A stretch of 64,000 nt of DNA from 1162T-S-0a-05 sp050299435 (GCA_050299435.1 JBNKVX010000005.1:16837-80836), one strand, 5' to 3'; positions 27,794 to 37,162 are shown, numbered from the stretch's first letter. Numbers and translations: made by a program. Notes: a model not told the origin generated them from the sequence alone.

Positions 27794-28577
27794 AGCCAGA
27801 AAAAGATTTGGTCAAAATTTCCTGGTTGATCAAAACATTATCAATTTAATTGTGCGCGCAATTAATCCAAAGCCCAATGATCCACTCGTGGAGATTGGGC
27901 CTGGCAAAGGCGCGATTACTGCACCTTTACTTGAAGCCTGCGAAAGCTTACAAGTGATTGAGTTGGACAGAGATCTCGTTCCAATTTTACTCGCACAATT
28001 TGCTAAATACCGAAATTTCAAAATACATCAATGTGACGCGCTTAAATTTGATTTCTCTGAATTGCTTACGGATAACAAAGCCCTGCGTATTGTGGGGAAC
28101 TTACCCTACAACATCAGCACGCCACTCATCTTTCACTTGTTGAATCAGCACCATCTGATACAAGACATGCACTTTATGCTTCAAAAAGAAGTTGTCCAAC
28201 GCCTTGCGGCAAGACCCCATCAAAAAAGTTATGGCAAGCTCAGTGTGATGGCTCAGTATTTCTGCGACATTGAGAATTTATTCGATGTTCCTCCTGACAG
28301 TTTTCGACCTGCCCCAAAGGTCAATTCAGCTATTGTTCGATTGCAGCCATTCAAACAATTGCCTCAAGTTGCAGAAGACTTTAGTCAATTTGAAGCCCTT
28401 GTAAATACTGCTTTTCAACAACGACGAAAAACTTTACGAAACGCGCTCAAGAATTTTTCACCCTTCGTGGAAGACAGTGCCTCCCACCTGGGTATTGATT
28501 TAAATTTGCGAGCTGAAAATATAAACGTGAATGAATATATAAACCTAAGCAACCACCTTATAAGCCAAAACAATTAA
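27786..28577 (+). CDS. rsmA: RsmA (KsgA), 16S rRNA dimethyladenosine transferase
   Basis: RsmA dimethylates two adjacent adenines near the 3' end of 16S rRNA during late 30S assembly. The 263-residue protein has RKRFGQNFLVDQNII, the SAM-binding VEIGPGKGAIT, the catalytic NLPYNIST motif and the C-terminal RRKTLRNAL. It follows pdxA with an 8-bp overlap. apaG, which often comes next, is missing and apaH follows directly. Confidence 0.96.
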   Translation: MHKARKRFGQNFLVDQNIINLIVRAINPKPNDPLVEIGPGKGAITAPLLEACESLQVIELDRDLVPILLAQFAKYRNFKIHQCDALKFDFSELLTDNKALRIVGNLPYNISTPLIFHLLNQHHLIQDMHFMLQKEVVQRLAARPHQKSYGKLSVMAQYFCDIENLFDVPPDSFRPAPKVNSAIVRLQPFKQLPQVAEDFSQFEALVNTAFQQRRKTLRNALKNFSPFVEDSASHLGIDLNLRAENINVNEYINLSNHLISQNN

Positions 28578-28670
28578 ATATTTACCCCCACGCCTTCATT
28601 GTCGCCTCTAGACTTACTAAGTCAACATTGTTCTGGTAAAGTCACAAAAACTTTAAGGCCAATACGCTCT

Positions 28671-29480
28671 GTGTCAATTTACGCCGTAGGTGATTTACAA
28701 GGTTGTCTCGACCCACTGCAAGATTTACTTGATCGCGTGGCGTTTGACCCAAAAAAAGATAAATTGTGGTTGGTTGGAGATTTAGTCAACAGAGGGCCAC
28801 AAAGTTTGGCAGTATTGCGTTACGTTAAAGCGTTGGGCGATGCAGCGATTACTGTACTGGGCAATCATGATTTGCATTTGCTCGCCTATGCCAGCGGTCA
28901 TAGACAACCCAGCGAGCTCGACACACTTCATGAAATTCTAACCGCTCCTGATTGCCAAGAGTTAATCGACTGGCTTCACGAAAGACCACTCGCTCACTAC
29001 GATGCAGATCTGGACGTTTTGATGGTTCATGCGGGCGTACCTCCAATCTGGAGCGTAAAAAAAACGCTCGAACTCGCAAAAGAAGTTGAAAACGCAATTA
29101 GAGACGAAGCACGCAGCATTAAGTTCCTGAAAAAAATGTACGGTGATTATCCGGATATTTGGGATAAAAACCTCTCCGGCATGAAACGTTTGCGCGTTAT
29201 CACTAACTACCTGACGCGCATGCGATTTTGCTCTGCGAGAGGCCAACTGGAACTTAGCTCAAAAGCCGCGCCCGAAAATTCTCCACCGGGATTTGCGCCC
29301 TGGTTTAGTTTCAACAACCCCAAACTTAAAAATACCCGCATTGTATTTGGCCACTGGGCGGCCCTAATGGGTCAGACAAACCGTGCACAATTTATTGGAC
29401 TGGATACCGGTTTTATTTGGGGCGGCGCTTTGAGAATGATATGTTTAAATGATGGCAAACTTTATGAAAAACCCGCATGA
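28671..29480 (+). CDS. apaH: ApaH, symmetrical diadenosine tetraphosphatase
   Basis: ApaH hydrolyses Ap4A to two ADP and also removes Np4 caps from RNA. The 269-residue metallophosphatase shows YAVGDLQGCLDPL, WLVGDLVNRGPQS, VLGNHDLHLLA and, later, VMVHAGVPP and VFGHWAALMG. I prefer the GTG at 28671, which places VSIYAVGD at the start as in the family, over a TTG at 28599. Confidence 0.94.
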   Translation: MSIYAVGDLQGCLDPLQDLLDRVAFDPKKDKLWLVGDLVNRGPQSLAVLRYVKALGDAAITVLGNHDLHLLAYASGHRQPSELDTLHEILTAPDCQELIDWLHERPLAHYDADLDVLMVHAGVPPIWSVKKTLELAKEVENAIRDEARSIKFLKKMYGDYPDIWDKNLSGMKRLRVITNYLTRMRFCSARGQLELSSKAAPENSPPGFAPWFSFNNPKLKNTRIVFGHWAALMGQTNRAQFIGLDTGFIWGGALRMICLNDGKLYEKPA

Positions 29481-29516
29481 ACAAGTAGCAAGCGTTTAAA
29501 AAAGCGCTCCTATAAA

Positions 29517-30533
29517 TTATACATAGCCTTCTGGATTGCCAGATTGCCAGCGCCAAGCGTCCTCAACCATTTGTTCAATATTGTGTTCCGCTTTCCAACC
29601 CAATTCTTTTTCTGCAAGACAGGGGTCAGCATAACACTCAGCGATATCGCCCGGCCTCCGCGTTAAAATTTCGTAAGGTAAATCCTTTCCGCACGCCCTG
29701 GAAAAGGCAGCGATAATTTCCAGCACACTGTAACCTCGACCCGTTCCCAAATTCCAGGTAAAACAACCCGCATTTGATTCCGCTAAATATTGCAAAGCTT
29801 TAACATGCCCTTTCGCCAAATCCACAACATGGATGTAATCCCGCACTCCTGTGCCATCTGGCGTTTTATAATCGTTGCCAAAAACGCGCACAAAGGGATG
29901 TTTACCTATTGCGACTTGAGCCACGTATGGCAATAAATTATTAGGTACGCCTTTTGGATCTTCTCCAATTTTCCCACTTGCATGTGCACCAATGGGGTTG
30001 AAATAACGCAACAAACCTATTTTCCAACTATTGTTGGTTACCTTTGCACAATCTCGCAAAATTTCCTCAACAATTAATTTGCTTCTTCCATAAGGGTTCG
30101 TTGCACTCGTCGGAAAATTTTCCAATATCGGAACGCTTGCAGGATCTCCGTAAACAGTGGCCGACGAACTGAACAACAAGGAATCCACACCGAACTCCTT
30201 CATAACCTGACACAAGCTGATCGTGCCGCCCACATTATTTTCATAATATTCGAGCGGCATTTCGCAAGACTCACCCACTGCTTTAAGGCCAGCAAAATGA
30301 ATAACCGATTGAATTTCACTGTTTTTAAATACCTCTCTTAATGCAGCGGTATCACGAATATCCAGATTAATAAATGGAATAGGCTTCCCTGTAATTTCAG
30401 TCACGCGCTTTAAAGATTCCTGGCTACTGTTGCTCAGGTTGTCTACCACCAGAAGCTCAAAACCAGACTCAATCAATTCGATACAGGTATGGCTACCGAT
30501 GTAGCCTGCCCCACCCGTCACTAAAACCGTCAT
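29517..30533 (-). CDS. galE: GalE, UDP-glucose 4-epimerase
   Basis: GalE interconverts UDP-galactose and UDP-glucose for surface polysaccharides and galactose use. The 338-residue extended SDR has the NAD site VTGGAGYIGSHTCIEL, the serine in LFSSSATVYGDP, the YGRSK catalytic pair, and RPGDIAECYADP near the end. It is a single gene, convergent with apaH and upstream of the EamA transporter on the same strand. Confidence 0.95.
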   Translation of the reverse strand: MTVLVTGGAGYIGSHTCIELIESGFELLVVDNLSNSSQESLKRVTEITGKPIPFINLDIRDTAALREVFKNSEIQSVIHFAGLKAVGESCEMPLEYYENNVGGTISLCQVMKEFGVDSLLFSSSATVYGDPASVPILENFPTSATNPYGRSKLIVEEILRDCAKVTNNSWKIGLLRYFNPIGAHASGKIGEDPKGVPNNLLPYVAQVAIGKHPFVRVFGNDYKTPDGTGVRDYIHVVDLAKGHVKALQYLAESNAGCFTWNLGTGRGYSVLEIIAAFSRACGKDLPYEILTRRPGDIAECYADPCLAEKELGWKAEHNIEQMVEDAWRWQSGNPEGYV

Positions 30534-30646
30534 AACTCTTCCTTAGCACTCACAATCAGTTGATAAATTATTGCACATTCGCATCCGAAAATAACCCTTC
30601 CTTTCAGTTTACTAAAATTAGCACTTTAATTCGGCTAGTTACCCGA

Positions 30647-31552
30647 TCAAACCTCCCTTTTCAGCGAATTAGAAGGAAGTTTAAAGCGCAAACGTTTGAA
30701 TAAACCCTGAAAGAGTCCTAAAGAAGAAACAATCAAAACACTGCCAACAATTTCTTCCGATGAAATCGTTTCACCGTCAACAATCATTCCAATATAGATT
30801 GCCAACATTGGTGTCATCAATGGAATCAGTGATGTCGTTAAGGCGCTGCAATGGCGCAACACATAGAAAAATAGCGTTGCACCCACCACCGATCCACATA
30901 GCACAAGATAAACCACACCCACAATCGAACGCACATCCAGGATCTCAGGCGAAGGAGCACCATTCAAATACCAAAATAAAAGAAAGCCTGGCAATGAAAA
31001 CAACAATACTCCCGTGTTTTGCCGTAGAGGCTCAACATCACCGCCAATATTTTTCATCCACAGTGTCGTTAAAGCAAAAATCAAAGTAGCAGCGAGGACT
31101 GCTCCCACGCCAAGTGCAGCGTGCGCACCCAAATTTATTTGCTCTATTTGAATAACAATCAAGCCAATAAAGGCGATTAACAATGCAGCAATTTTCCCAC
31201 TATCTATATGATGGTGCTGACCAAATAATCGAGAAAACAATCCAACAAACAGTGGATAAGTTCCAAACACAACCGCGATCATTCCCGAGCTAATATATTG
31301 CGCAGACCAATAGACCAGAATCATTGTGGGAAATAATGAACACGCTCCGGCGGTATACACAAGCCAATCTCGTTTTCCTTTAAACAGTGTTCGACCTTGG
31401 TACACCAGAATAAAAAAGCAAATGATAAAAGCAAGCGACATGCGCAAGCCTGCTGCTGCAGTAAAATGCAAACTGCTGTTACTCCATTTCACACCAAGCG
31501 GCGTTGTAGACCACACTAAAACTACGCAAATATATGCTATTGCCACTCGCAT
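30647..31552 (-). CDS. EamA/DMT family transporter
   Basis: The 301-residue integral membrane protein has about ten hydrophobic segments in two five-helix repeats, the drug/metabolite transporter (EamA) layout. Visible features include CVVLVWSTTPLGVKWS in helix 1 and GSVVGATLFFYVLRHCSAL in the second repeat. The substrate cannot be inferred. It is followed by galE about 110 bp downstream, probably in a separate unit. Confidence 0.85.
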   Translation of the reverse strand: MRVAIAYICVVLVWSTTPLGVKWSNSSLHFTAAAGLRMSLAFIICFFILVYQGRTLFKGKRDWLVYTAGACSLFPTMILVYWSAQYISSGMIAVVFGTYPLFVGLFSRLFGQHHHIDSGKIAALLIAFIGLIVIQIEQINLGAHAALGVGAVLAATLIFALTTLWMKNIGGDVEPLRQNTGVLLFSLPGFLLFWYLNGAPSPEILDVRSIVGVVYLVLCGSVVGATLFFYVLRHCSALTTSLIPLMTPMLAIYIGMIVDGETISSEEIVGSVLIVSSLGLFQGLFKRLRFKLPSNSLKREV

Positions 31553-31600
31553 TTTTCCCTCCCATTTTCGAGTGATGCGACTTTTAAAAAGCCAATAACG

Positions 31601-31633
31601 AAAAAGGCCGCAGTTTTTATGCTGCGGCCTTTT
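31601..31633 (-). terminator. Strong hairpin with A/T runs on both sides
   Basis: A perfect 12-bp stem (arms 31602-31613 and 31622-31633, core GGCCGCAG/CTGCGGCC) has an 8-nt loop, A-rich on the left and T-rich on the right. It is therefore usable as a rho-independent terminator on either strand. On the minus strand it follows the small frame at 31652-31783. No other transcript would obviously end here. Confidence 0.75.
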
Positions 31634-31651
31634 GGAAAATTTAAACCTGGA

Positions 31652-31783
31652 TTAGTTTTTCCGTTTCCTCGACCGCGAGTGACTCATGCGCAAAACCCAC
31701 ACAGACACATAAGCGACTTTGCGCACGATGGCGTGAGCAAATACAGCGATTATCGGATTAATGTGTTGGGTATCTTGATTCAT
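31652..31783 (-). CDS. Possible 43-residue small protein
   Basis: A short frame (ATG at 31783, TAA at 31652) with a hydrophobic centre, IIAVFAHAIVRKVAYVSVWV, and a basic tail ending SRSRKRKN. It is followed after 18 bp by a strong terminator hairpin, which supports a discrete minus-strand transcript. The GAAG upstream is close to the ATG, and no family is recognised. A non-coding RNA ending at the same hairpin is an equally good reading. Confidence 0.35.
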   Translation of the reverse strand: MNQDTQHINPIIAVFAHAIVRKVAYVSVWVLRMSHSRSRKRKN

Positions 31784-31883
31784 GACTTCAATACTTTAAC
31801 TTTCGAAACTGAAAGTGGTCTCTGGAACTCAAATTAAACTTGCATTAGAGTGTGCGCGAACATACTTATCTCGTCAACCAAAA

Positions 31884-33122
31884 ATGCAGATTTATTTAGT
31901 GGGTGGCGCCGTTCGTGATGCTTTACTCAATCGCCCCGTAAGTGAGCGCGATTGGGTTGTGGTCGGAGCGACACCCGAACAAATGCTAGCGCAAAACTTT
32001 AAGCCTGTCGGAAATGACTTCCCGGTATTCCTACACCCTGAAACTGGAGAAGAATATGCGCTTGCCAGAACAGAAAGGAAAACAGGTCGCGGCTATACAG
32101 GCTTTACCTTTTATACCGACACTTCCGTCACCCTGGAAGATGATTTGGTTCGGCGAGATCTCACCATTAATGCTATCGCACAAGATAAGAACGGCGATTT
32201 AATTGACCCCTACAATGGAACAAAGGACATTGAGGCGCGAATACTGCGCCATGTCAGCCCTGCATTTTCAGAAGATCCTCTGCGCGTATTGAGAGTTGCC
32301 CGATTCGCAGCCCGTTATCATTCACTGGAATTCAAAATTGCTGAAGAGACTTTGGCCTTAATGACTGACTTGGCAGAGAGTGGAGAATTAGACCACCTCA
32401 CCGCCGAACGAGTATGGAAAGAAATGAGCCGCGCTCTTGAAGGAGACGATCCGCATATCTTTTTTCAAGTTTTGCGTGACTGCGGCGCCCTCAGTAAATT
32501 GCTTCCCGAACTTGACCGCCTCTTCGGCGTACCTCAGCCCCCTAAATATCATCCTGAAATAGATACTGGAATCCATTGTTTAATGGCCTTGCAACAGATT
32601 TGTAAACTGGATGGTTCTGCAGAAGCACGTTTCGCGACGCTTACCCATGATCTCGGGAAGGGAACCACCCCCAAAAACCTCTTACCTTCACACCACGGCC
32701 ATGAAGAACGGGGAATCGAATTAATTCACACAGTGTGCAACCGCCTCAAAGTTCAGAATACCTGGCGCGAATTAGCTGTACTCGTCAGTGAATTTCATAC
32801 CCATTGCCACCGCGCTCCGGAACTTAAGCCAACCACCTTGTTGAGCATGCTGGAAAGACTGGATGCCTTCAGACGACCAGAACGCTTTGAACAATTTTGT
32901 CGAGTGTGCACAGCGGATGCGCGTGGTCGAACCGGATTTGAAAACACTCCCTATCGCCAGGCAGACTATTTGCGTTCTGCTCATGAGCAAGTTGCCGGTA
33001 TAGCGGTTAAGGAATTTATTGATCAAGGCTTGCAAGGCCATCAAGTTGGGGATGCATTGCGAGCAGAACGCCTAAGAGTTTTACATAGTTTTAAAAAGGA
33101 GTGGCGCAGTGAACAAGCCTAA
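31884..33122 (+). CDS. cca: Cca, CCA-adding enzyme (tRNA nucleotidyltransferase)
   Basis: Cca adds or repairs the 3' CCA of tRNA. From the ATG at 31884 the length is 412 residues, the same as E. coli Cca. Visible features are MQIYLVGGAVRDALLN, the metal-binding RDWVVVG, RRDLTINAIA, and an HD domain with THDLGKG and HHGH, as in the bifunctional gammaproteobacterial form. The frame is open 23 codons upstream, but those residues are not family sequence. It overlaps the next gene by 14 bp. Confidence 0.96.
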   Translation: MQIYLVGGAVRDALLNRPVSERDWVVVGATPEQMLAQNFKPVGNDFPVFLHPETGEEYALARTERKTGRGYTGFTFYTDTSVTLEDDLVRRDLTINAIAQDKNGDLIDPYNGTKDIEARILRHVSPAFSEDPLRVLRVARFAARYHSLEFKIAEETLALMTDLAESGELDHLTAERVWKEMSRALEGDDPHIFFQVLRDCGALSKLLPELDRLFGVPQPPKYHPEIDTGIHCLMALQQICKLDGSAEARFATLTHDLGKGTTPKNLLPSHHGHEERGIELIHTVCNRLKVQNTWRELAVLVSEFHTHCHRAPELKPTTLLSMLERLDAFRRPERFEQFCRVCTADARGRTGFENTPYRQADYLRSAHEQVAGIAVKEFIDQGLQGHQVGDALRAERLRVLHSFKKEWRSEQA

Positions 33123-33846
33123 AGTGGCTGTTATTACCGGTGCAGCTCGACGTTTGGGTGCTGCGATCGCAAGAAATTTGCACCAACAGGGATTCAACAT
33201 ACTGATTCACTACCATCGATCTAAAGAAGCTGCGGAAAAATTAGCCAGCGTTTTGAATCAGCAGCGTGCACACTCTGCTCTCACCGTCATGGCTAACCTG
33301 GAAGACCAAGCGAGTTACCAAAAGATTCGGGCTGTGCTAGAAAATGCCTGGCAACGCTGCGATGTACTGATCAACAATGCCTCTACTTTTTACCCAAAAG
33401 CATTGGCTGACTGTGATGATAGTGATTGGAACCAACTGTTTTCAAGCAATCTAAAAGCACCCTTTTTTCTGTCGCAAGATCTCGCAACCCTACTCAAAGC
33501 CTCTCAGGGCTGCATTATTAACATTGCCGATATTAATGGCTACAAACCGCGGGTCGAGTATGCACTTTACTGCATGGCCAAGGCAGGTAATATAATGATG
33601 ACGCAGGCCTTGGCATTGGAGTTGGCTCCCAATGTTCGGGTCAATGGCATTGCGCCTGGAGCGATTCTGTGGCCTGAAGACGAAGCAGGCAACGAAATTG
33701 AGAATGAAAGCCTAATTAAGGGAATACCCCTGGGTCGTTTGGGAGGCTGCGAAAGCATTTGTGAAGCAGTGAATTTCCTAATACATTCAAGTTCCTTTAT
33801 TACAGGCGAAATTATTCGTGTAGATGGCGGCCAAAGTGTGAAGTAA
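33109..33846 (+). CDS. Pteridine reductase-like SDR
   Basis: This 245-residue SDR has VITGAARRLGAAIARNLHQQG, in which the TGxxxRLG motif is typical of pteridine reductases (PTR1/FolM-like). It also has NNAST in place of NNAG, the catalytic YALYCMAKAGNIMM pair, and the end GEIIRVDGGQSV. It probably reduces dihydrofolate, dihydrobiopterin or dihydromonapterin with NADPH. It is translationally coupled to cca. Confidence 0.85.
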   Translation: MNKPKVAVITGAARRLGAAIARNLHQQGFNILIHYHRSKEAAEKLASVLNQQRAHSALTVMANLEDQASYQKIRAVLENAWQRCDVLINNASTFYPKALADCDDSDWNQLFSSNLKAPFFLSQDLATLLKASQGCIINIADINGYKPRVEYALYCMAKAGNIMMTQALALELAPNVRVNGIAPGAILWPEDEAGNEIENESLIKGIPLGRLGGCESICEAVNFLIHSSSFITGEIIRVDGGQSVK

Positions 33847-33946
33847 TCGGAAATCTCGCGGAGCCAAAAGCGCATTTTTTAGCGTTATAAGGTAGGCTAA
33901 GGCTTAAAACTACGATAAGTGCTCAGTTTAGGTACACGGTTTTCTC

Positions 33947-34165
33947 ATGAGATTGTTTTTAAAATTATTCATCCTTCTCGGCTGCTACACCGCCTGTTCG
34001 GCGTGTACCATGGTCAAACCTTGGGAGCGCGGCCAACTTGCAGAAAACCGCATGGCGTTTGAACCCGATCCCATGGAAAATCTCATGAGTGACCACATTT
34101 ATTACAGCAAGGAAGGCTCTTCATCCGGCTCCGCTGTAACGGGTGGTGGTTGCGGTTGCAACTGA
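33947..34165 (+). CDS. DUF4266 small lipoprotein
   Basis: The 72-residue product has a signal and cysteine-rich N-terminus (CYTACSACTMV) followed by KPWERGQLAENRMAF, the signature of DUF4266. It ends in a glycine/cysteine tail, TGGGCGCN. It is first of a three-gene cassette with a DUF3570 outer-membrane protein and ApbE. The KPWERG motif and the C-terminal Gly-Cys run are family hallmarks; function is unknown. Confidence 0.85.
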   Translation: MRLFLKLFILLGCYTACSACTMVKPWERGQLAENRMAFEPDPMENLMSDHIYYSKEGSSSGSAVTGGGCGCN

Positions 34166-34172
34166 GGTAAAA

Positions 34173-35372
34173 ATGGGAAAAGACAAGTCGCGCTCACTTC
34201 TCACCCTGAGTTCAGCAGCCTTAGCTTTGCCGGGAATGCTGCCCAGTCATACTCACGCACAGGATGGCATCATCCAGGAACAAGTTCTCAGTTACCGATT
34301 TAGCTCCTACAATGAAGCGCCGATTGCGGGCGAAATCAACGATCGTGGTGAAGATGCTGATCGTTATGAAATAGAAGTACATCAACTGCGTTTCAAAACC
34401 GCCATTACCAAAGACACGGAAATCACTCTGGATGTGCAATCTGAATCCATGAGTGGCGCTTCGCCAATTTATGTGCTCCCAACTTCTAATGGCCCAATTC
34501 AGGTAATGAGCAGCGCTACCATTATTGAAGAGCGCAATGATGCGGATGTGCAATTCACTACTTACGGCAAGAGAGCTATTAGCAGCACCGGCATCAGCTA
34601 TTCTGCCGAAAACGATTATCGTTCTTTTGGTCTGCGCACCAACTACACTTGGTTATTTAACGAAAAAAACACCACTGTTGAAGCGGGTGGAAGTATTTCT
34701 AGAGACTTTATTGACGCTACCCAGGATCAAAATCCAAATGCTTTGTTGCGGGTTACTGATGCTGAAAAACGCAGCGTGAGTTTTAGTTTAGGGGTTTCAC
34801 AAATTTTGACTCGCTCCACCCTGGTGAGCAGCTCATTCAACCTGGCCAATTACTCAGGTTATTTGTCCGACCCCTATAAGGAAATCTGGATAAGCGATCT
34901 TGGTCAAACTATTCCAGATAGTCGACCTCGCGATCGTTCGCAGTGGTCCTGGTCAAATCGTATTCGCCAGGACATTAAGGCACTTAAGGGCTCTATACAT
35001 CTGGATTACCGTTATTTCGGTAACACCTGGAAAATGGATTCGCACACCGGAGAAATACGCTGGGTACAAGATTTTGGTGGCGGCTGGCAGGTAACCCCTT
35101 CCGTACGCTACTACACTCAAACTGAATCAATTTTTTTCCGCAACTGGTATGAAACACAACGTAACGATGGATTCCATTCCAGCGATTACCGTCTTTCTGA
35201 ATATTCCGCAATCAGTGCCCGTTTTAAAATCAGTAAACTATTCCGTTTTGGCGCTGTGCATGTGATGTATGAAAACTACACCAGCGATGCGATTAGTGAG
35301 GATCCTCGTTTCGCCAGCCCCTCTCTCGTTGATTTTGAATACATTACCGTTGGTTTTGACTGGCGTTTCTAA
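34173..35372 (+). CDS. DUF3570 outer-membrane protein
   Basis: The 399-residue product has a signal peptide (about 1-32, ending HTHAQDG) and a chain of amphipathic beta strands ending in the aromatic YITVGFDWRF, as in outer-membrane barrels. It fits DUF3570. The ATG at 34173 has GAGG seven bases upstream, 7 bp after the DUF4266 stop; the frame open further upstream overlaps that gene. With ApbE next to it, it may take part in an envelope flavin or metal-related redox process. That role is inference. Confidence 0.85.
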   Translation: MGKDKSRSLLTLSSAALALPGMLPSHTHAQDGIIQEQVLSYRFSSYNEAPIAGEINDRGEDADRYEIEVHQLRFKTAITKDTEITLDVQSESMSGASPIYVLPTSNGPIQVMSSATIIEERNDADVQFTTYGKRAISSTGISYSAENDYRSFGLRTNYTWLFNEKNTTVEAGGSISRDFIDATQDQNPNALLRVTDAEKRSVSFSLGVSQILTRSTLVSSSFNLANYSGYLSDPYKEIWISDLGQTIPDSRPRDRSQWSWSNRIRQDIKALKGSIHLDYRYFGNTWKMDSHTGEIRWVQDFGGGWQVTPSVRYYTQTESIFFRNWYETQRNDGFHSSDYRLSEYSAISARFKISKLFRFGAVHVMYENYTSDAISEDPRFASPSLVDFEYITVGFDWRF

Positions 35373-35381
35373 ACTCACCTA

Positions 35382-36284
35382 ATGGGTTATACCACTCATC
35401 AATTTAAAGCCATGGGCAGTGTCTGTGAGCTTAAACTCTATTTACCCAAAAATTCGCCCAGAAAACTAATCATTTCCCGCCTGGAAAACGAAGTTCGTCA
35501 GTTTGAAAAAAAATACACGCGTTACAAATCTGACAGTGTTACTTCAAAAATAAATGCTGCTGCAGGCACCCGGGAATTTGTGTCCGTTGACGAGGAAACC
35601 AACAGCTTATTGAACTATGCTCAAACCCTGTTTGAACAAAGCGATGAACTCTTTGACATCACTTCCGGTATTTTGAGACAAGTCTGGGATTTCTCTTCTA
35701 ACACCTTACCCACTCGGGAAAAAATTGAAAAAATATTGCCCTTAATTGGCTGGGACAAAGTTGAAAGAAAGACTAGTGCTGTTCGCCTGCCGATCAAGGG
35801 AATGGAAATTGATTTTGGTGGTTACGTAAAAGAGTATGTCGCCGATCGCTGTGCAACACTGGCGATCGAATTGTCAGTACATCACGGCCTGATAAATTTA
35901 GGGGGAGATGTTCGCGTAATCGGACCCCACCCGAATGGTGAAAGTTGGAAAGTTGGCATTCAACATCCCAGAGAAAAAAATGTCGCTATCGCAAGCATCG
36001 ACGTTGCCCAAGGCGCAGTTGCCACCAGTGGCGATTATGAACGCTACATGATTGTAGATGGTCAACGCTATTGTCACATTTTAAATCCCAAAACAGGTTT
36101 AAGCATTCAGCCTTATTTTTCTGCTTTAAGTATTGTGGCTGATCAATGTTTGATTGCGGGCTCATTTACAACAATTGGTTTAATGAAAAGCAGTGACAAC
36201 CCGAACTGGATAGCCGAAAGTGGTTTACCTTGGTTGGGCGTAAAGCAAGATAACGCCATCGTTGGCACTGTCGATTCGGCTTGA
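35382..36284 (+). CDS. apbE: ApbE-type FAD:protein FMN transferase
   Basis: ApbE attaches FMN covalently to a Ser/Thr of target flavoproteins. The 300-residue protein shows MGSVCELKLY at the start, FGGYVKEYVAD, HGLINLGGDVRVIG and VATSGDYERYMIVDG, and the His region HILNPKTG, which includes the flavin- and Mg-binding sites. No clear signal peptide is visible from the ATG used. No target with the D(g/s)xt(s/g)AT motif was recognised in the two upstream genes. Confidence 0.87.
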   Translation: MGYTTHQFKAMGSVCELKLYLPKNSPRKLIISRLENEVRQFEKKYTRYKSDSVTSKINAAAGTREFVSVDEETNSLLNYAQTLFEQSDELFDITSGILRQVWDFSSNTLPTREKIEKILPLIGWDKVERKTSAVRLPIKGMEIDFGGYVKEYVADRCATLAIELSVHHGLINLGGDVRVIGPHPNGESWKVGIQHPREKNVAIASIDVAQGAVATSGDYERYMIVDGQRYCHILNPKTGLSIQPYFSALSIVADQCLIAGSFTTIGLMKSSDNPNWIAESGLPWLGVKQDNAIVGTVDSA

Positions 36285-36309
36285 GCCCCACTCAATTAAT
36301 TATAAGCGA

Positions 36310-36786
36310 TTACACTTTCCACAATCGCTGTTTGTTTTTATCAAACTTAGCCCAAAGAGAAATAAAAGTTTCGTTTTTTTCAGGATGCCTTACGTAGGGC
36401 GCAATCTCAGATAAGGGTAAAAGCACAAAAGCATTTTTCAAAACTTCGTCGCGCGGCAAATGCACAGAATTAAACTCTCCAACCAAATCATCAACGAGCA
36501 ATATATCAATATCCAAAGTGCGCGGACTGAATTTCGGTTTGCTGCGATCTCGACCAGCAGCATCTTCAACAGTACGTAAAAATTTTAATAAATCCCCAAC
36601 GCTTTTATCGGTATCAACTTTTACTACCAAATTATAAAAATTACTTCCATCAAAACCGACAGACTCACTTTCATAAATTGAAGAGCACTCTATCTCACCA
36701 AAGGTTTCACGCAATTTTTCGAGGGCGAAACCAATATTTCTTTCGCGTTCAACATTAGAACCTAAGCCCAAATATACCACCGACAC
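36310..36786 (-). CDS. folK: FolK, HPPK
   Basis: FolK transfers pyrophosphate from ATP to 6-hydroxymethyl-dihydropterin in folate synthesis. The 158 residues show YLGLGSNVERERN, FYNLVVKVDTD, and the Mg/ATP site SPRTLDIDILLVDD, followed by LPRDEVLKNAFVLLPLSEI. It follows folB on the minus strand, 4 bp apart, making a folB-folK operon downstream of tsaD. Confidence 0.95.
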   Translation of the reverse strand: MSVVYLGLGSNVERERNIGFALEKLRETFGEIECSSIYESESVGFDGSNFYNLVVKVDTDKSVGDLLKFLRTVEDAAGRDRSKPKFSPRTLDIDILLVDDLVGEFNSVHLPRDEVLKNAFVLLPLSEIAPYVRHPEKNETFISLWAKFDKNKQRLWKV

Positions 36787-36790
36787 CGCT

Positions 36791-37159
36791 TTAGCCCTCC
36801 GCTACCGGTAGCGCACCACGCTCGATTCTGACACCCACATTTTTTGCTCCTCGCAATGCGCCCGGCTTGCTTACACTTAACTTCAGCCAAGGAACTGAAA
36901 ACTCTTCCTGAATTATTTGTGCTATCTGTTCCGCCATAGATTCAATTAACAGAAACTCACTGTTTTCGACAAAACTAATTAATCGTTTCGCTACTGCCTT
37001 GTAGTTCAACGCGTGAGCAATATCATCGGTATTCGCAGCACGGCTTATATCGTGTGCCATTTCAATGTCCAAACTGACAACTTGCTTAACTTCTCTTTCC
37101 CAGTCAAAAATACCTATGATGGTTTCGATTTTAAGCTCATTAATAAAAACAATATCCAT
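36791..37159 (-). CDS. folB: FolB, dihydroneopterin aldolase
   Basis: FolB cleaves dihydroneopterin to hydroxymethyl-dihydropterin. The 122-residue protein has the family features ETIIGIFDWEREVKQ, NYKAVAKRLISFVE, LIESMAEQIAQII and LSVSKPGALRGAKNVGV. It lies 3 bp after the tsaD stop and 4 bp before folK. plsY, often between tsaD and folB in related genomes, is absent. Confidence 0.95.
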   Translation of the reverse strand: MDIVFINELKIETIIGIFDWEREVKQVVSLDIEMAHDISRAANTDDIAHALNYKAVAKRLISFVENSEFLLIESMAEQIAQIIQEEFSVPWLKLSVSKPGALRGAKNVGVRIERGALPVAEG

Positions 37160-37162
37160 CGT

